From: Spirochaetae bacterium HGW-Spirochaetae-3
Lineage (GTDB): Bacteria > Spirochaetota > Spirochaetia > Treponematales > UBA12059
Direction: 5' to 3'
Assembly (NCBI GenBank): GCA_002839315.1
Contig: PGXV01000006.1
Span: forward strand, 311,176 to 375,175
DNA: 64,000 nucleotides
In this document: positions 33,461 to 41,660 of the stretch, one piece after another
Layout of the letters: every line of letters begins with the position of its first letter
How positions within the stretch are numbered: the stretch's first letter is position 1
The notes under the pieces: generated by a model
Databases searched by the model: none
Seen by the model: only the letters and a program-made list of their open reading frames with translations
What the model was told of the DNA's origin: nothing
Made by a program: the position numbers and the translations under genes

Positions 33461-33717
33461 GGGAGTGCTCCCCTCTTGTCTAGTTCCGCTATGAATGCCT
33501 TGAGCTTTGATACGAAAGGCATGACCGGATAGTCGAGGCCCTCGACGATGGTGGCGCTGACGTCCACGCTTCCCGTCGGCTTATGTTCCAGCACGAATTC
33601 CACCGGAACTGACTTGGTCTGGTCCATGATCTCGAAGACCGCGTCCGCCCGGAATTCCCTGCGGTAATAGATATGCGTATCCTTACGCAGGATATTCGTG
33701 AGGTCGACTATCTTCAT
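33457..33717 (-). CDS. Small conserved-looking protein in the tsa operon, function unknown
   Basis: 86 residues with mixed alpha/beta pattern (VDLTNILRKDTHIYYRREF, DAVFEIMDQTKSVPVEFV, SATIVEGLDYPVMPFVSKL). No motif is recognised. A near-perfect promoter (TTGACC, 17 nt, TACAAT) ends exactly 6 nt before the ATG, so it opens a leaderless transcript that continues through tsaE, tsaB and the HD-GYP gene. Its conserved position suggests a link with one of these processes, but nothing in the sequence defines it. Confidence 0.7.
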   Translation of the reverse strand: MKIVDLTNILRKDTHIYYRREFRADAVFEIMDQTKSVPVEFVLEHKPTGSVDVSATIVEGLDYPVMPFVSKLKAFIAELDKRGALP

Positions 33718-33723
33718 GGTTAA

Positions 33724-33752
33724 ATTGTAAAGGCCCGGTCGATCCGGGTCAA
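33724..33752 (-). promoter_or_regulatory. Promoter of the tsa/HD-GYP operon (leaderless)
   Basis: TTGACC, a 17-nt spacer and TACAAT end 6 nt upstream of the ATG at 33717. This is the clearest example of the leaderless geometry in the window. Confidence 0.75.
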
Positions 33753-33766
33753 GTAAGGACGCCCGG

Positions 33767-34870
33767 TCAATCGTAGCCGTAGACTACGGCACGTATCTCG
33801 TTGACGGTCTTCCGCGACGCGCGCACGAATTTCATGTGCATGAGCGCGCTGTTCCGCGTCTTGCTGACCCTGATTACCGTAGCGTATGCGGACAGGGCTC
33901 CCGAGCCCAGGTCGAACTCTATCTTGACGAATTCGCCGGCGTTGGCCGGGCTCATCGTCTGCATCGACAGGCCGCCGCCCGACAGGTCGGTGATGATACC
34001 GGCCACCGCCGCCCGCTCGACCTGGACGGTCTTGACGACCTTGCCCTTGTCGCGCGCGGCGTGCACGTGGACGAGGTAGAAGCGCCCCGTGATTCGAACC
34101 TCGCTGCGCTGATTCCGCCTGGCGGGCAAAGGCTTGATCTTGTCGCTATGGGATACGGACAGGAATTTCTTGCCGTCTATATCGACCATGCCGCGGGACC
34201 TCGACTGGAAGCTGTATCCGACGTGGCTGCCCGAATAGAAGTACAGGGTCAGCTTCGCTCCTAACGGGAAGCGTATCGGAGACCCGAACGCGTCCAACGC
34301 CGGTTCCAGGTACATCGCCTTCGATTCGTTGACGACGAGGATCGACGAGTAATGGGATTCCTTGGCCGTGACGATGGACAGCGGGGTCTTGGGCTTGAGC
34401 TGACGCGTCGAGCGTATCGCGACGCCAGAATTGGACCTGGCGCCGAGCGCCTCCCTGATTGAAAACAGCCGGTGCTTCTGTTCCTCGGCCAGTTCCTCGG
34501 TCTCCGCGTGCCGCTCGATGTACTTGAAGGCGTTGCGCATGAACGAGTCGAGCTGCGCCTTGCTGCCGAAAACCGTCTGGGGACTGGTGGCCCCGAGCTT
34601 CCTCGCGTAGAACTCGAGGAATTCGGCCTCTCCGCTGGAGAACCCGTGCTCCTCGGCCCTGCGACGGAACGCGCTTCCGCTGAGGCCCTTGGCCCGAGGC
34701 TCTCCCAGCGTTATTCCCTTGCCCGAGGCCAGCCGCTTTATCAGCGAGTAGGCGATCGCTATCAGGATGATGCTCCCGACGATTATGAGGAAATTCCTCG
34801 CGTCCGCGGGATCGTTCTGCTTCCAGTACGTCTGCGCCAACAGGGCGCGCCCGTCGAGGCCCGCCGTCAT
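33767..34870 (-). CDS. PilZ-domain membrane-anchored cyclic-di-GMP receptor
   Basis: 367 residues. One transmembrane helix (FLIIVGSIILIAIAYSLI) lies near the N-terminus, a helical segment follows (FSSGEAEFLEFYARKLG), then a YcgR-N-like region and a C-terminal PilZ domain with its ligand motifs ARRNQRSEVR (RxxxR) and ITDLSGGGLSMQT (DxSxxG). PilZ proteins of spirochaetes (PlzA-like) bind c-di-GMP and alter motility. It follows fliD and a conserved hypothetical in one unit (ATGA overlap with the gene at 34867), consistent with a flagellar brake function (inference). Confidence 0.85.
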   Translation of the reverse strand: MTAGLDGRALLAQTYWKQNDPADARNFLIIVGSIILIAIAYSLIKRLASGKGITLGEPRAKGLSGSAFRRRAEEHGFSSGEAEFLEFYARKLGATSPQTVFGSKAQLDSFMRNAFKYIERHAETEELAEEQKHRLFSIREALGARSNSGVAIRSTRQLKPKTPLSIVTAKESHYSSILVVNESKAMYLEPALDAFGSPIRFPLGAKLTLYFYSGSHVGYSFQSRSRGMVDIDGKKFLSVSHSDKIKPLPARRNQRSEVRITGRFYLVHVHAARDKGKVVKTVQVERAAVAGIITDLSGGGLSMQTMSPANAGEFVKIEFDLGSGALSAYATVIRVSKTRNSALMHMKFVRASRKTVNEIRAVVYGYD

Positions 34871-35733
34871 GGGGCGCCAGCCGCCGACCTGACGGCGGAG
34901 TAGAACGATTCGAGCCTGGGGCGTATCTCGTATTCGGCCAGATCCCCTATGAGCACGCCGTCCTTGTTCTCGAATGCCTGGGCCAGCTCTCGCAGTACGC
35001 CGTTGAGCGCGCCGTAGAACTCGGGCATCGCCGTGCCGTCGACCTCCGTCGGGACCGTTACCGCCGTCCGGACGTATTCGGGCATGATCCTGACGGTCTT
35101 GTTGATCAGCTCGACGGCCACGACCATGGTCCTCATCGCTTCGGCGTCCTTGCCCGTCTGTAGCCGTACGGGCACCTCGGAGAGGTCGTCGCGTATAGCG
35201 TCGAACACGCGCGCGGCCGCCATCATCGCGGCGGAAGGATCCCGTAGCTCCGCGAGTCGCTCGCCGAAGAACGCCGACATGCTCTCGGCGATGCGGGGTA
35301 TGCCGGGCGAGCCCGCATCCCCGTCGAGTTGCTGGCCGAACGCATCGATGAAGGAGGCCTCCTCGGCGGAGAACAGGCCGCCGAAGGCTCTGCTGTACGA
35401 GCCCCAGGCGCCGCGAGCCGCGTCCAGGGACTCGGCGTCGCCCGACGCGGCGGCTTCAGACGCGGCGCGCACCAGATCCAGCAGCGTCTCGAGCCCGCGG
35501 GACTTGAGGTCCGCCGCCGGTTCGGCGACGAGGTCCACGGTGCCCTCGCCTGCCGCGTCTCGGGCGGAGGCCTCGGCTAGCTCGTCGGGGCTCAGCGCGC
35601 GGCCGTCGACGGCGACCTCGACGATGATGCTTCCCATCGCCTCGGCGCGTTCGTCGAGCTCGGCGAGCGCGTCGCCTATGGTTCGGGCCCCGGGGGTCAC
35701 GAGGGCCGTCGTTCCGTTCATGGTAAAGATCAT
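34867..35733 (-). CDS. Conserved-looking flagellar-locus protein, function unknown
   Basis: 288 residues, Ala/Glu-rich and predicted largely helical (ALAELDERAEAMGSIIVEVA, LETLLDLVRAASEAAASGD, MMAAARVFDAIRDDLS). No signal peptide or catalytic motif is seen. The ATG at 35733 has AGGAG 7 nt upstream; the stop overlaps the PilZ start. Position between fliD and pilZ suggests a role in flagellar assembly or its control, but this is only context. Confidence 0.7.
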   Translation of the reverse strand: MIFTMNGTTALVTPGARTIGDALAELDERAEAMGSIIVEVAVDGRALSPDELAEASARDAAGEGTVDLVAEPAADLKSRGLETLLDLVRAASEAAASGDAESLDAARGAWGSYSRAFGGLFSAEEASFIDAFGQQLDGDAGSPGIPRIAESMSAFFGERLAELRDPSAAMMAAARVFDAIRDDLSEVPVRLQTGKDAEAMRTMVVAVELINKTVRIMPEYVRTAVTVPTEVDGTAMPEFYGALNGVLRELAQAFENKDGVLIGDLAEYEIRPRLESFYSAVRSAAGAP

Positions 35734-35757
35734 CGTACGCTCCTAAAGATCCGCGAT

Positions 35758-37761
35758 TCATTTTCCTTGGCTGTTGCCGAAACTGTCCCAGGCGCTCGAA
35801 GAGCTCTCCATCTGCCCGAGCGCGCTTTCCATGAGTCCGTACTTGCGCTTGAGGTCGTCTTCCTTCCTCGCGAGCTGGGTTTCGAGGTTCTCTATGTCCT
35901 TCTTCTGCCTGGTTATCTGATTATCGATGGTCTGGGTCCTGATGTTGACGATTCCCCCGGTCTCGACATAGGCCTTCATCATCGCGTCGAGCTTGAAGGC
36001 GGCGCCCGCGTCGGTAAGGAGGTCTCCGTCGGTATCGAATCCGAACAGATCCTTGACCCCGGAGAAATTATCGAGCAAGGCCTTGTCGAGCGCGGTCTCG
36101 TCTATCTCGAGGTATCCGCGGAGGCGCGAGGCGTCGTACGAGCCGCCCCTGCGCGAGTCCGTGGAGATACCGAATTCCGCCAGCTGATGCGGTCCCGACG
36201 TGGTAGGGTAGGCGTCCATCATGGTGCGCTGGAGGCTCGACCGCAACTGTGACAGCGTCGTGTCGCCCTGGAAGAGCCCGAGCCGTTCCGTATACTTCTT
36301 CTTCTCGTCGTCGGTGAAATACTCGATCTCGTCGAGGATCTTCTCATCGGGCCTGGCGACGATGTTCAGCTCCGCCAGGAGCCTGTTGTAATTGCCGACG
36401 AGCTCTATGAGCGATTCCTTGGCCGCTTCCCTGTTGGGTTCTATCTTCAGCTTGACCGGCTTGTCGGATTCCTGCCACAGGTTGACGGTCAGGCCGGGCA
36501 CGAGGTCGGATATCGCGTTGTCGGGACGCGTAACCTCTATGCCGTCCATCACGACGACGGCGTCGCGCGCCGTCTGGACCGGGTTCTTTGGGCGCATGCC
36601 CGCCGTCTCGGTGGGGTCGTAGACGCGCGCGGCCCTGACGCGGAGGTCGCGGCCGGTATTTCCGTTCCGTACGCCGATCCCCGTGAACGTGTCCATGTAG
36701 ACAGGCAACGGGACGCTGATCGTCTTGAATCCCGCGCCCGCGGCGACGGCGGGAAGCGCCGTGCTCCTTCCCGATCCGTCGATGAGGTATAAGGGGGAGA
36801 AGTCGTCGCGCGTCGATGGCGCGGGCGGAGGCGCCCATTCCGGCAGTATCGCCTCCGACGGGGCGCTGTCTATCCTGATGCCTTCGTATTCCATAGCTCC
36901 GGTAGCCGGGATGGCCGGTCCCGACGGCGGACCGTCCGCTACGGGGTCCGACGCGGGCCGATCGCTCAGCTCGACCTCTAGCTCGAGCACCAATCCGGAG
37001 GTCGATACGGGGGATGGAAGCTTGAGCGCGGCCTCGGCCCCGGGACCGACGAACAGGACGTCTTCCTTGCTCAGTACCTTGGCCGTATCGAGAGGTCTCT
37101 CGAAGCGAGCGGGGGCGTCGACGGGGAGGTTCCTGAGCGTGGAGCTCGCCTTCTCGACGAGGCCGAAAGACAGGGCGAAGTCCTCGGCGGCCCCGGAGAA
37201 ACCGAGGCGGTTGGCAGCGCCCGTCTTAAGCGATTCGATGACGAGCACGCGCGCGTCGGAACGCACGGCGACGAGCTGGGCCCGTACGGTATCCGCGCCC
37301 TTGCGGTTGATAGCGTCGACGAAGTCCTTGAGCGAGCCGCCGCCGTACGACAGCTTTATAGCCTTCTCTCCGACGGAGAACACGTAGTCGCCCTTGGGGA
37401 CCTTGGCGTCTGCGGCGATGGAGTCCGACATGAAACGGTCGGCCGAGGCGATGCGCTTGACGAGGAAGCTCTTCGTCTCCTCTATCGCCTCGCGCGTAGC
37501 GGTGCCGGTGATGACAGCCTCGTCGGTCGACGACGCCACCCGTTCGTTGAAGGGGTTCTGGAAGGAGAAGAGGGCTCTGGAGCTTTCCCTGAGCGATGAT
37601 AAACGGCGGTTAAGGTCGAGCCACGTCGTGCGTTGGAGCTGCATTTCCTTGAGACGCTCTTCGGCGCGCGTCTTCGGTATGCGCTCGACGGCCATAAGGC
37701 CTTCGATGAGCTTCTCGGTATCGTACTTGCTCTTGACGCCGGGTATGCTGATGTCCGACAT
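35758..37761 (-). CDS. fliD: Flagellar filament cap protein FliD
   Basis: 667 residues, the size of spirochaete FliD. The N-terminal FliD_N domain begins SDISIPGVKSKYDTEKLIEG and LMAVERIPKTRAEERLKE; the C-terminal domain includes RLGLFQGDTTLSQLRSSL, FGISTDSRRGG and a coiled coil near the end (ITRQKKDIENLETQLARKED). FliD caps the periplasmic filament and helps flagellin polymerise. A Pro/Asp-rich spacer at about residues 270-330 is unusual in composition. It is followed by the gene at 34867 and preceded by flaG. Confidence 0.92.
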   Translation of the reverse strand: MSDISIPGVKSKYDTEKLIEGLMAVERIPKTRAEERLKEMQLQRTTWLDLNRRLSSLRESSRALFSFQNPFNERVASSTDEAVITGTATREAIEETKSFLVKRIASADRFMSDSIAADAKVPKGDYVFSVGEKAIKLSYGGGSLKDFVDAINRKGADTVRAQLVAVRSDARVLVIESLKTGAANRLGFSGAAEDFALSFGLVEKASSTLRNLPVDAPARFERPLDTAKVLSKEDVLFVGPGAEAALKLPSPVSTSGLVLELEVELSDRPASDPVADGPPSGPAIPATGAMEYEGIRIDSAPSEAILPEWAPPPAPSTRDDFSPLYLIDGSGRSTALPAVAAGAGFKTISVPLPVYMDTFTGIGVRNGNTGRDLRVRAARVYDPTETAGMRPKNPVQTARDAVVVMDGIEVTRPDNAISDLVPGLTVNLWQESDKPVKLKIEPNREAAKESLIELVGNYNRLLAELNIVARPDEKILDEIEYFTDDEKKKYTERLGLFQGDTTLSQLRSSLQRTMMDAYPTTSGPHQLAEFGISTDSRRGGSYDASRLRGYLEIDETALDKALLDNFSGVKDLFGFDTDGDLLTDAGAAFKLDAMMKAYVETGGIVNIRTQTIDNQITRQKKDIENLETQLARKEDDLKRKYGLMESALGQMESSSSAWDSFGNSQGK

Positions 37762-37786
37762 GGGGCCTAAAGGCCCTCCTTCCAGT

Positions 37787-38116
37787 TCACGCCCTCTCGT
37801 CGAACAGGATGCCGATCACCTCCCTGATACGCTCGTGGACGTGTTGTAGCTCGGCGGGCGGTATTTCCCTGATTACTTTATCGGTATCGGTGTCGATTAC
37901 CTTGACGACGACCTGATCGAGCTTCTCGTTGAGGCTGAAGGATAGCCGCTTGTTGAACGCGGCGCTCACGTCGACGAGCTCGGCGAGGATAGCGTCCATC
38001 GATACGGGCGGCTCGGTCTTCATGACGTCGCCTCGCTTGACCCGGAGGGCCGCCTGTTCCTGTTGAACGGCGGTCGTCCCCGAGTACCCTACTACGGTAG
38101 AAACGTCGATTGACAT
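37787..38116 (-). CDS. flaG: FlaG family flagellar protein
   Basis: 109 residues from the ATG at 38116 (perfect AGGAGG, 6 nt). The C-terminal half is the FlaG domain: RLSFSLNEKLDQVVVKVID, then DKVIREIPPAELQ. FlaG influences filament length. It lies directly upstream of fliD and downstream of the flaB genes, each set apart by a terminator. Confidence 0.88.
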   Translation of the reverse strand: MSIDVSTVVGYSGTTAVQQEQAALRVKRGDVMKTEPPVSMDAILAELVDVSAAFNKRLSFSLNEKLDQVVVKVIDTDTDKVIREIPPAELQHVHERIREVIGILFDERA

Positions 38117-38186
38117 ACGTTTCCTCCTATTGGAATAGCCGCTCCTCGAAGACGCCACGGCGTCTGGGCGGGACGGCCCGTCTCGT

Positions 38187-38221
38187 AAAAATGAAGGGGG
38201 GAGGGCGCGATCTCCCCCCTT
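38187..38221 (-). terminator. Intrinsic terminator of the first flaB gene
   Basis: A perfect 10-bp stem (AAGGGGGGAG / CTCCCCCCTT) is followed on the minus strand by CATTTTT. It isolates flaB transcription from flaG and fliD. Confidence 0.88.
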
Positions 38222-38292
38222 CCGATCGAAAGACCCGTCGCGGAAAGACGACGTCCAGGAAGCTCTCCGCTACGAATATCAGAACGGTTTCG

Positions 38293-39144
38293 TTAACCTA
38301 ACAACTGCATGACCGACTGCGTCCTGGTGTTGGCCTGGGCGAGCATCGCTCCGCCGGCCTGCGACAGGATCTGGTTCTTCACGTAGTCGACCATCTGGGA
38401 GGCCATGTCGGTGTCGCGGATGCGGCTCTCGGCGGCCTGGAGGTTCTCGGCGGCGATCGCTACGCCCTTGGAGGCCATCTCGAAACGGTTCTGGTAGGCG
38501 CCGAGGTCGGCGCGCTGCTTCGAAACCATCTTGAGGGCGGCGTCGAGGTTGCCGATGGAGGCGTTGGCCTTCTCCGGATCCTCTATGGATATCGTCCCCT
38601 CGGTCGCGCCCTGGGCTCCCTGAAGGCCGAGCGCCGTCGCGGTCATGGTGCCGATGAAGACCCTCTCGTTCTGGTCCATGTTGGCGCCGACCTGCAACTG
38701 CATGACCTGTCCGCCCTCTTTGGCGAAGCGACCGGTCAGGATGTTCATGCCGTTAAACTGGGCGTGGCTCGCGATGCGGTTGATCTCGTCGACCAGCTGC
38801 GAAACCTCGACCTGGATCTGCATGCGGTCTTCGGCGGTATAGATGCCGTTGGACGACTGGACTGCCAGCTCGCGCACGCGGTGCAGGATATCCTGCGTCT
38901 CCTGGAGGTAGCCCTCCGTGGTCTGTATGAAGGAAACGCCGTTCTCGATGTTCCGCTGAGCCTGGTTGAGGCCGCGGATCTGTCCGCGCAGCTTCTCTGA
39001 GACCGCGAGGCCGGAAGCGTCGTCCCCGGCGCGGTTGATCCGCTGACCGGAAGCGAGCTTCTCCATATTCTTGTTGAGCTCGTTCGCCGTGACGCCCAAG
39101 GACCTGTTAGCGTACATCGCGCTCATGTTGTGGTTAATTATCAT
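38293..39144 (-). CDS. flaB: Periplasmic core flagellin FlaB (first copy)
   Basis: 283 residues. The ends are fully typical of spirochaete Fla[19 protein letters not shown] at the start and [14 protein letters not shown] at the end, with the conserved core [29 protein letters not shown] and [20 protein letters not shown]. FlaB builds the core of the periplasmic filament. AAGGAGGG precedes the ATG; a sigma-28-like promoter is found upstream. It is about 70% identical by eye to the second copy at 39391. Confidence 0.96.
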   Translation of the reverse strand: MIINHNMSAMYANRSLGVTANELNKNMEKLASGQRINRAGDDASGLAVSEKLRGQIRGLNQAQRNIENGVSFIQTTEGYLQETQDILHRVRELAVQSSNGIYTAEDRMQIQVEVSQLVDEINRIASHAQFNGMNILTGRFAKEGGQVMQLQVGANMDQNERVFIGTMTATALGLQGAQGATEGTISIEDPEKANASIGNLDAALKMVSKQRADLGAYQNRFEMASKGVAIAAENLQAAESRIRDTDMASQMVDYVKNQILSQAGGAMLAQANTRTQSVMQLLG

Positions 39145-39255
39145 ATGACCCTCCTTGCAGGACTTACACGCGGCATTCCTTGCCGCGCGTCCAGCGCGCA
39201 TGGCTATGGGGCCGGGAATTCGAAGTCTCGCGCCCGTTCCCGTCCGTTCATGCTC

Positions 39256-39283
39256 CATACGGCGGGGAAACCAGTCCCGTTTA
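39256..39283 (-). promoter_or_regulatory. Sigma-28-type promoter of the first flaB gene
   Basis: TAAA and GCCGTATG are separated by 16 nt on the minus strand, about 112 nt before the start codon. This fits the TAAA-N15/16-GCCGATAA pattern of flagellar sigma factors, with two mismatches in the -10. Confidence 0.5.
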
Positions 39284-39338
39284 TGGGGCTGGCGTCTCCA
39301 CCGGCATACGCACGAGGGTATTTGTCAAAGATCGATAG

Positions 39339-39369
39339 ACGGCGTCGAGCCCCGAAGACTCGACGCCGT
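39339..39369 (-). terminator. Hairpin after the second flaB gene
   Basis: An 11-bp perfect stem (ACGGCGTCGAG / CTCGACGCCGT) lies 22 nt beyond the stop of the gene at 39391. There is no long T tract, only TATCGATCTTTG downstream. Confidence 0.65.
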
Positions 39370-39390
39370 ATCACTACTCAGTATACTGCC

Positions 39391-40251
39391 TTACTGTAGC
39401 AACTGCAAGACAGAAGCGGTTTTCTGATTGGCCTGGGCGAGCATCGCGCTCGACGCCTGGACGAGGATGCGGTCCTTCGTGTACTGGACCATCTGGGAGG
39501 CCATGTCGGTGTCGCGGATGCGGCTCTCGGCGGCCTGGAGGTTCTCGGCGCCGATGTCGATGCCTCGGACGGCGTGCTCGAGCCTGTTCTGGTAGGCTCC
39601 GAGGTCCGCGCGCTGCTTGTTGACCTTCTTGAGCGCCTCGTCGAGAACGCCTATCGTCCTGTTCGCGCCGTCGGGGGACGCGAGCGATACGATCTCGCCC
39701 GAGCCGGTTTGCTTGACGCCGAGTCCGAAGGCGGTCATCGTACCGATGTACACGCGCTCCCGCTGGTCCATGTTGGAGCCGATATGGAACCACATGGAAC
39801 CGGTGACGAGGTTCTCCCCGTCCTCGCGGGCGAAGCGGCCGGTCAGCAGGTTCATGCCGTTGAACTGGGCGTGGCTGGCGATGCGGTCGATCTCGTCGAC
39901 GAGCTGGGACACCTCTACCTGGATCTGCATGCGATCCTCGGCGGTATAGATGCCGTTGGCGGCCTGGATGGACAGCTCCCTGAGCCTCTGGAGTATGTCC
40001 TGGCTCTCCTGCAGGTAGCCTTCCGTGGTCTGGATGAACGACACGCCGTTGGCGGCGTTCTTGGAGGCCTGGTTCAAGCCGCGGATCTGCGACCGCATCT
40101 TCTCGGATACGGCTAGCCCGGAGGCGTCGTCGCCGGCGCGGTTGACGCGCATGCCCGAAGACAGCTTCTCCATGCTCTTGTCTACGGCCATGCCGTTGAC
40201 GCCGAGCTGGCGGTTGGCGTACATCGCGCTGATGTTGTGGTTGATGATCAT
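39391..40251 (-). CDS. flaB: Periplasmic core flagellin FlaB (second copy)
   Basis: 286 residues with the same framework as the first copy: [58 protein letters not shown] and [19 protein letters not shown]. It carries the FlaB-specific block [19 protein letters not shown] in full, which is shorter in the first copy, so the two probably fill different positions in the core. AAGGAGG precedes the ATG. No flagellar promoter facing this way was found in the 338 nt upstream, which otherwise hold only the opposite-facing sigma-28-like site and the hydrolase promoter. Confidence 0.96.
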   Translation of the reverse strand: MIINHNISAMYANRQLGVNGMAVDKSMEKLSSGMRVNRAGDDASGLAVSEKMRSQIRGLNQASKNAANGVSFIQTTEGYLQESQDILQRLRELSIQAANGIYTAEDRMQIQVEVSQLVDEIDRIASHAQFNGMNLLTGRFAREDGENLVTGSMWFHIGSNMDQRERVYIGTMTAFGLGVKQTGSGEIVSLASPDGANRTIGVLDEALKKVNKQRADLGAYQNRLEHAVRGIDIGAENLQAAESRIRDTDMASQMVQYTKDRILVQASSAMLAQANQKTASVLQLLQ

Positions 40252-40383
40252 AAATTCCTCCTTGAATCTTGGAGCGAGGCGTCCTTGTCTCGCTTTTCGA
40301 TACCGTTCCCGGCTTTCGTCGCCTTTCGTTCCTCCTCTCGCCGTTCGGCGACCTTCCCGCGCGTCCCGCCTTTCGGTTTGCGC

Positions 40384-40410
40384 TCAAGTAATTCCGGCCG
40401 GAGCCGATTA
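40384..40410 (+). promoter_or_regulatory. Sigma-28-like promoter facing away from flaB
   Basis: TCAA, a 15-nt spacer and GCCGATTA follow a GTTTGCGCTCAA block that is identical for 12 nt to the one at 56996-57007. It points to the plus strand, toward the hydrolase gene or an untranslated RNA in 40417-40590, not to flaB. Confidence 0.5.
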
Positions 40411-40555
40411 TCGTAGAGTAGGGTACGAAGGCGATAACCCTCGGCCGCGCAAGCGGCGGAACCCGTCTCCTCTTCATCTATCGGCAGGCCCGACCTGAAT
40501 CTTGAGCGACAAATCGACTACCGACGCGCGATTCCGTACCGGTCCTCGTTCGCGT

Positions 40556-40584
40556 TTGCGCGCTCGCTAGAGCGGGTGTATACT
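40556..40584 (+). promoter_or_regulatory. Promoter of a leaderless hydrolase transcript
   Basis: TTGCGC, 17 nt and TATACT end 6 nt before the ATG at 40591. The -10 is strong, the -35 keeps only TTG. Confidence 0.45.
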
Positions 40585-40590
40585 CGCCTC

Positions 40591-41511
40591 ATGAAAACCG
40601 AAGAATTTTCCTTTATTTCCGATGACGGAAAGAGCGTCCACGTATACCATTGGTCCCCTGAATCGGCTGCAAAGGCATGCGTCCTCATAGCGCACGGCAT
40701 GGCGGAGCACGCGGCCCGCTATACGCGCTTCGCGGAGCGGCTGACCGCGGCCGGATACGAGGTCTGGGCTCCCGATCATCGGGGACACGGGAAGACCGCC
40801 GCCGAGGGAGAGCTGGGCTGGCTCGCCGAGCGCGACGGGTTCAGGCGGGTGATCGAGGATCTCCACGGCCTGTCCGTGAGGATCAAGGCCGATCGGCCAG
40901 GGAAGAAGCTGTTCCTGTTCGGCCATTCATGGGGCTCGTTCCTGTCGCAGGGCTTCATATTACTGTACGGTTCGGACCTCGCCGGCTGTGTATTGTGCGG
41001 TACGGCCGGGGACGGCGGGGCCGTTATCAAGGCGGGCAGGGCCATAGCCGCCATCGGTTGCGCGCTCAAGGGCCAGCGCAGCAAGGCGCCCCTGATGAAC
41101 TCGATGAGCTTCGGCTCATATAACAAGGCGTTCATGCCCGTCCGGACGGAGTTCGACTGGCTGTCCCGCGACCCGGCCGAGGTCGATAAGTATATAGCGG
41201 ATCCGCTGTGCGGCTTCCTGTGCACCTACGGGTTCTTCCGGGACCTGCTCGGCGGCTTCGCGTGGATACATTCGCCCGAAGCGATGTCGAACATACCGAA
41301 GAGCCTGCCTGTCTTCATGATAGCCGGGCAGAAAGACCCCGTCGGCGCCGCCGGTGGCTCCTTCGGTTGGCTCTACGACAGGTACGTCGCGCTCGGGGTC
41401 TCCGATATCGGCAAGAAGCTCTATCCCGACGGACGGCACGAAGTGCTCAACGATACCTGCAGGGACGAAGCGTCGGGTGACGTGATCTCCTGGTTCGACG
41501 CCCGCGCCTGA
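40591..41511 (+). CDS. Monoacylglycerol-lipase-like alpha/beta hydrolase
   Basis: 306 residues. The serine hydrolase fold is clear: CVLIAHGMAEHAARY forms the oxyanion-hole HG motif, LFLFGHSWGSFLSQGF is the nucleophile elbow GHSWG, and the acid and His are likely in IAGQKDPVG and DGRHEVLND. The pattern matches bacterial monoacylglycerol lipases/lysophospholipases. The ATG lacks a ribosome site and sits 6 nt after a TATACT box. The final codons and stop lie in the first copy of a 20-bp tandem repeat. Substrate is not defined. Confidence 0.85.
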   Translation: MKTEEFSFISDDGKSVHVYHWSPESAAKACVLIAHGMAEHAARYTRFAERLTAAGYEVWAPDHRGHGKTAAEGELGWLAERDGFRRVIEDLHGLSVRIKADRPGKKLFLFGHSWGSFLSQGFILLYGSDLAGCVLCGTAGDGGAVIKAGRAIAAIGCALKGQRSKAPLMNSMSFGSYNKAFMPVRTEFDWLSRDPAEVDKYIADPLCGFLCTYGFFRDLLGGFAWIHSPEAMSNIPKSLPVFMIAGQKDPVGAAGGSFGWLYDRYVALGVSDIGKKLYPDGRHEVLNDTCRDEASGDVISWFDARA

Positions 41512-41580
41512 GCGGGCGAACCCGCGCCTGAGCGGGCGAACCCGCGCCTGAGCGGGCGAACCCGCGCCTGAGCGGGCGAA
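41501..41580 (+). repeat. Four exact tandem copies of a 20-bp hairpin unit
   Basis: CCCGCGCCTGAGCGGGCGAA is repeated four times without change. Each unit holds CCCGC pairing with GCGGG, so four small stem-loops follow each other. The first copy encodes the last residues and stop of the hydrolase; the others extend it as non-coding DNA before pcnB. Copy number is likely variable. Confidence 0.95.
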
Positions 41581-41660
41581 AGGAGTATAGTGAAGAGTCC
41601 GCAGAGTCGTCAGGCGACGATCACGCGGATCGATCCCCATGTCAATAATCAGAGGGAAAA

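Noticed and set aside
41501-41580. The 20-bp repeats as a CRISPR array
   Set aside because: There are no spacers between copies and no cas genes nearby.
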